Below, one piece after another: positions 59,002 to 64,000 of a DNA stretch of 64,000 bases (position 1 is the stretch's first letter; each line of letters begins with the position of its first letter). Both the position numbers and the translations under genes were made by a program. Source of the DNA: Paragyromitra xinjiangensis (taxonomy: Eukaryota > Ascomycota > Pezizomycetes > Pezizales > Discinaceae); NCBI GenBank assembly GCA_038503065.1, contig JBCAMK010000002.1, positions 1,426,001-1,490,000 of the forward strand. Reading direction: 5' to 3'. The notes under the pieces are model-generated. The model saw only the letters and a list, made by a program, of their open reading frames with translations. It was not told the DNA's origin and did no database searches.

Positions 59002-60205
59002 CTAGGAGAGGAGATATTTGGAAAGGTCACCAGGTACATGTCTTTCTGCATTTCTCTTAAAAACTCTAACTTCATCGCCAACGTGTATTTCCACACCTAC
59101 CACACGTCAGACTAGTTATCGCTTTACCCTTCATCTTCTCTCACAACTAGTCTACTATTAGGAGCCTCAGCCGTATGAGGGACTTACCAAATTGTTTGCA
59201 AAACGCATATCTCCCAAAGCAAGGCTTATAAGGAAGCAACGGGTTAATTCTTCTATCTTTTGTCATCTTCTTATAAATCTGTTTCTCAGGTGGCATCTGC
59301 TTCCCCGTCTCGTAGTCGACATTAATACTCTGGCATCTCACAGTATTAAATGTCAACTCCAGTTTCACAACTCCCGCTCCTTCCTGCCCATCCTTCGGAT
59401 ACACCTCTGCCTCGGCCCAAAACTCTTCATCATAAGGATTCATACTCTCCGGGGTACCAACGAAGATATTCGGCCGGAATTTCGTCACGTCAAATTGATC
59501 TTCCTGACGCGAAGATATCTCTCTCAAAGATGCCTGTGTTGTGAGCAGAATCGGCGCAACATCTGCAAATGAGATTCCCTGCGGATATGGGTCCGGTGCT
59601 GGATGAGGGGTGATTATTTCGGGTGTATTACGACGGCTAGAGCCTATATGGAGGAGACGGACGGTGTATCCAAGGTTTTTGCTGAAGAATAATGCAATCT
59701 CAGGGCCCATATCATAGCCAGTTGCAGAAGCGCCAAAAATGTTGATTTCATAGGATTTGCTATCGGGGGTGAAATCTGGCTCTAATGGAATTGCGACTGG
59801 TGCAGCAGAAGGGGTAAGGGTAAATGATACTAATATTTTTTTGCCGTCGGAGGAGAAAATCGGTTGAAATAAACATAGCTGGATTTGTGTCAATGACCAG
59901 AATGAATACAAGATCCCAGCCTAGAATAGGAGTACCTCGCTAGTTTCTTTTATTGTCATATGCGAAATGGTTCCACCAGCGAGTATCCGAACGAGCAAGA
60001 ACGTGCGATCGTGCAGCAGGCCATTAGGTGTTATGGTAGTGCTTTGCACGGGAATCGGAAGCAAAGATTTGATTGGGTAAATATAGAGCTGTTCACTAGA
60101 TTTTATTAGTTTGAAAAATTCCGGCTGATTGTAGGGAGACTTCCCTGTGCAATTCCCATTGACATTGTGATAGCTGCTGTGATATCTACGGCAAATGAGG
60201 GACAT
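59002..60205 (-). CDS. MOSC-domain protein (MOSC N-terminal beta-barrel plus MOSC)
   Basis: Exons 59936-60205, 59188-59878 and 59002-59096 (introns 57 and 91 nt) encode 351 residues. The N-terminal beta-barrel domain shows LYIYPIKSLLPIPVQ and GLLHDRTFLL. The MOSC part shows FRPNIFVG, RCQSINVDYETGKQMPPEK and YKPCFGRYAF, the usual blocks, with a conserved-looking Cys in both RCQ and PCFG. MOSC proteins handle sulphur and the molybdenum cofactor; in relatives such as mARC they reduce N-hydroxylated compounds. The start region MSLICRRYHSSYHN is basic and may target mitochondria. A TATA-like sequence lies just upstream on the coding strand (about 60228-60240). The small third exon supplies V-E-I-H-V-G-D-E-V-R-V, the closing strand. 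The gene is 711 bp downstream of the P450, same strand; a functional link is not evident. Confidence 0.85.
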
Positions 60206-60915
60206 CCAAACATGGGGCAGAAGGGGCTTATATATAAAAGACAACTCCGTGGAGATACTTTAATCACCACGGTCATGGGGCTCAAAAAAGGTGGGAAACT
60301 TTACCACATGTGGTAAGTACAGAAAGTGAGTAACTACACACTGCTCGCACCTAGGCATATATTATTCAAATACTCATCATAATTGCAGCTATAAAATTCA
60401 CATAAACCAATCGTTGTCCAACCGACAGCCCTGAACCAAGGTTCCACTTACAACGCAGTAATCCCTCTCTATCTTGTCTTAGTAATCTACCTGCACTACA
60501 GGGGAGTTCAGCATGTAGGTTACGACGAATAGCCCTTAAGATCTTGCTTGCCACCAAGTCCCTTACAGGTAGCAGAAGTTCCCCTTTGAGTCTCCCGTAC
60601 GAGCAGCTTCGGAACATGCAAACCCTCATTTGATCAAGAGTGCACAATCAGTCAATACGCAACCACAGCGCAAAAGGCTTTCTGTCCTTCAGGGCAAAAG
60701 TAGCATGCACACACGAATTTCACAGTGTGAGTCGTTCGCGTAACGTCCGAAACCAATTTGCGATATCGATATTATGAAATAATTACAATACCAAAAAGCA
60801 GAAAACCATACCTACCAATTCAAATCAATGACACAAAACTCAACATCCAACCCATCATCGCCTAGCAACTGAGTACAAAAAAGCTACTGGTGTCAGAAAA
60901 GATACCTAACACTCT
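60206..60915. other. Intergenic, nothing recognised
   Basis: Space between the P450 3' end and the MOSC 5' end. Short frames only, with no domain. Confidence 0.4.
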
Positions 60916-63017
60916 CTAAATCTTGGTTTCCCGCGGCACCAACTGAATGTACATGTCCTCGACTAGCATTTGCGTCAAGTTCAATACCTTAAGTGGAAGG
61001 TCGGGCCTCAGAAACTTAATTTCAAAACGTCGAAGAATCTACAATTGTGCATTCAAAATTAGCACCTGATCGTGACGGTTCGGAAACGGGGGTATAGCAC
61101 AAACCTCGACTATAGTCTTATTCACCTCAACTAGGGCAATATTGCGGCCTAAACAGGTCCGACTGCCATACCCCCAGCTAGTAAGAAATTTATCCATCTT
61201 ACGGGTCCTTTCGCCATCTGACGGAAGCCACCTCTCGGGCACGAACTCTTCAGCATCCTCCCCAAATATTGCTTTGCTGCGATGGGTAATATATGGATTC
61301 ACCCCACACTCAGTTCCTTCAGGAACAAATATGCCTGGAAGTACCTCGTAACCGCCTTTACAAACCACACGTGTCAAGTTACCCGAGAAGATTGGGAAGA
61401 GGCGCATGCTTTCTTTAACAACCGCATTGAGGTAAGGAAGTTTTGTTGTTTCGGCATATGATACCACAGGCTCGGAAAGTTGGCCCGTTTGTGATGCCTC
61501 AGTGATCTCGGTCACCAATTTCTCATAGGCATGGTGCTCGCGTAGGAGATAATTGATCACACTAACAATCACGACAGCAGTCGAATCTGAGCCGGCATTG
61601 ATTGTCGTCATGATCTCGCCGAACAACTGGTCAAAAGGCATTGGCGATCCGTCCTCGTTTTTAGACTTGAGAAAGTCTAGAACCATGTGACGTTTGCCGA
61701 TGGTGTCGCCATTGGATATTCGGTCTTTGACTATTTTCTCTGCGAACTAATTTCCGGGTCAGCTACAAGTCTTCGAGGTCGAGGATACTCCCAAACATAG
61801 TATTTTAATCCAACACACCCCCAAGAGATGTCCGTAACCAGACTTATCCTTCGGAGAAGGTGCTATATAAGGACCAAGGAGTTTCGATTTCATCAGGTAC
61901 AAAGCTGGCTGGAGAAACCCGAATGTTGTTAAATAAACAAATCCTTCCTACATTTTTTTCCAACAGTTAATATCGACCAAAATTGACGTAAGAGTTGAGT
62001 ATTACGTGTATTGAAGCCCGGTAACCATTAACATCATCGCCTTTCTCAATAAATCCCAAAGGCTGGCCATATACAATATCGCTTACTAAATTTGAGTCAG
62101 GTATGATTCAAGTTAATAATACCAAATCCAAGATAGTAATCACTTAAGTCCAGTGTGAGAAAATGAGACCAGGTTGCAAATTCAATTGCTTCTCCATTGA
62201 AACCCTTAATCCTGTCAACCCAACGTAGGACATTGGCGTCAAAACGAGGTTCATATTCAATGATAGACGACATTGCATACTGTAGGTCCATTTCCACCGG
62301 GGAGTAAGCCACGTTAGTTCCTCCAGCGTACAAAATAAAGAAACGGAACGGTTCCTCTTGACAGCCACAGCGCGACTTTGTAGGCGAAAGGCTGACGTCC
62401 CACGTACTAGCCGCGCTATAGCCATCAAAACATGCCCCGTACTTTTTCGCGCTAAACACAATTCGATAGATATCTACTAACAGCTCCAGCAACTCTTTTC
62501 CTCAGCCTCTTATGCTGTTGCACAGGAAGTGACGCGAACGCATTGAAGTCACGCCCATCCATAGCTTCTGCGAAAACCCGGTACCAATTCGATTTCGCAA
62601 ATTCACTATGAGGCCTATGGCCGTAGATTACTTCGATCGCATTTGGATCGGAAAATGATAGGCTATTGGGCCCGTCTCGAAACACAGGACCATATTTCTT
62701 GTGTGCCGCTGTGTCATGAACATGTTGCTCTCGTGTGTGAAGTATGTAGATTCGCCAGAATATGGTCACACTAGCAAGAACTATAGGGTAATTTGGTTCA
62801 GATTAGTACACCGGCTGAGAATGGGAACCCCAAAACAACAGAAGGGTTAAAACGAACAGGGTCCTGGGAATCTGCTGAGGGGATGAAAATATCTTCTCCG
62901 GACTATCAGGCAGGATAGCCCGAATAGGGCTGTGAGTATGACATTGTTGCGAACAAACCCGAGGATTAGGTTCAGCGACGAGGCATAGGGTATTGATTGG
63001 GGGATGAAAACACCCAT
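60916..63017 (-). CDS. Cytochrome P450 (pisatin demethylase-like)
   Basis: Seven exons: 62858-63017, 62482-62780, 62144-62279, 62006-62085, 61819-61947, 61105-61746 and 60916-61038, giving 522 residues. A membrane anchor at about 20-42 is followed by the Pro hinge F-P-G-P. Conserved elements: KYGPVFRDGPNSLSFSDP, W-x-x-x-R region HKRLRKRVAGA, I-helix AGSDST (319-324), ExxR as ESMR (380-383), PERW (438-441) and heme-binding WGYGSRTCLG with C466. The heme signature has W in place of the common F. The overall sequence resembles the pisatin demethylase group of microsomal oxygenases, which modify aromatic or terpenoid compounds; the substrate is unknown. Introns are 77, 202, 58, 58, 72 and 66 nt; the 202-nt one is unusually long and its internal frames are open, so an extra exon within it is possible. 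The intron after T-L-D-L has a weak donor (GTGATT). Confidence 0.9.
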
Positions 63018-64000
63018 CTCTCGCAGACTTCTTCGGTAAATCAGGTGTCGGGTCGCGGAAACCCTTACGTTGCTACTTAAATGTTGCTGACGTTCATCTG
63101 AACAGAAGGATACCCGAGCAAGCCCATGGCCATGGGTTTCGGGAATTGCGGCTGGGCTTCTGAACTGAAAAAGCAGTTTCAGCCAATTGCTAATCAGCCC
63201 CCCAACTCCATCTCCCCTCTTTATCCTGCTATGATAAGCTTACTCGCCAAATACTACAGCAGGTGGCTTCTGTGGCACCGCAACCCATTACCAAAAGTAT
63301 TTCTCAAAAACCGCAGGCGTATTTCTGAGGACACAATGCCACCCCTGATACTTGAGCAGACTGCGGTTATGAAGTTGGCGAACGGCCGGATGCCAATATT
63401 CATGTGCCGAAGCTATCTTGACTAGACTCCATCTGTGCGATCTGCCGCAACTACAGTTCTCTAAACGAATTACAGTGATACCCCTAGCTTCGTAGTTCGA
63501 GCTCAGGGAGGATGAACCGAGATTGGTTGAGCTGTTGGTCACCGGTCTTAAAGCCACATATCAACTTCTTGACTAAGATCAATAGCTGTCTGAAGTGCGG
63601 CAGCCGCACAAGGATAAAGATTAAAACGGGGCTAGAGGAAGAAATACCTGGTACTTGAAAACCCATGAGCTTTCCCGCTGCCACCCCGACCCAAAGAAGC
63701 TCCTTGCATTCAAGATGCATTGTTGCCGCAGAGCTGCTTGGAGGACCTGGAAAATACGCAATTCTAGGCTCGATGATCACGACCAATTGATTTTACCAAT
63801 AGTTACGGGCTTGCCGCGGCAAAGGATAGCTGCTTTTCCACGTCACACATGCAGATAACTAGAGCAATATATCCTCGCTTGCTCGGCTTCCAGCCATCAT
63901 TAGTTTAGCACTTTACAGATATATTGTACAAAAAAAGCCCGAGTAGATATTCAAACTCTAGCCGGGTTTTACCAATTCCGACCAGCCAGAAGTTTGGTGA
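63018..64000. other. Right end, upstream of the P450
   Basis: Contains the P450 promoter on the left. Otherwise only short frames (for example 63126-63425 on +) without recognisable features. Confidence 0.4.

Noticed and set aside
59002..63017. MOSC and P450 genes as a biosynthetic cluster
   Set aside because: Only two adjacent genes on one strand, with no backbone enzyme, regulator or transporter nearby; co-location alone is weak.

Overview
The window looks like nuclear DNA of a filamentous ascomycete (Pezizomycotina). Genes are split by short GT-AG introns (about 52-91 nt, two longer), intergenic spaces are long, and the gene set is typical of moulds: an AcuK/ERT1-type zinc cluster regulator, DUF6594, MFS and GT32 families, a P450, an ankyrin protein and a small secreted Cys-rich protein. 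I suspect Leotiomycetes or a related class, but the sequence does not prove it. Most genes had to be rebuilt by joining exons by eye. Where I give exons, lengths are divisible by three and introns have GT and AG ends.

Layout. 0-6.1 kb: a 12-repeat ankyrin protein and a seven-exon allantoicase (purine/allantoin use), whose upstream region carries two TCGG-N6-CCGC sites and three GATA sites. 6.1-14 kb: gene-poor and rich in small TA-flanked inverted-repeat elements (two 133-bp copies, one inside another inverted repeat, and two 'CCGTA' elements) plus a 5S rRNA gene. 14.9-27.2 kb: gene-rich, with a REI1-like 60S maturation factor, a DUF6594 membrane protein, a GT32-like Golgi glycosyltransferase, an ALKBH1-like dioxygenase and a shortened SET protein. 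27.5-33.3 kb: a small tail-anchored proline-rich protein, another small inverted-repeat element and a 1,057-residue acidic membrane protein with 17 Tyr-containing repeats. 35.5-37.3 kb: an MFS exporter-like gene. 37-47 kb: mostly gene-free, with an AT-rich palindromic element, a six-Cys secreted protein, a long-TIR element and 5S-derived relics. 47.4-49.5 kb: the AcuK/ERT1-like regulator, followed by almost 7 kb without a recognised gene. 56.3-63 kb: a possible mitochondrial protein of unknown function, a decayed reading frame with four TAG stops, a MOSC-domain protein and a seven-exon P450.

The genes do not form one obvious pathway. The clearest metabolic statements are nitrogen recovery from purines (allantoicase), gluconeogenic control (AcuK-like), ribosome assembly (REI1-like), Golgi glycosylation (GT32-like) and xenobiotic or secondary metabolism (P450, MFS). 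I saw no tRNA, CRISPR array or complete autonomous transposon.
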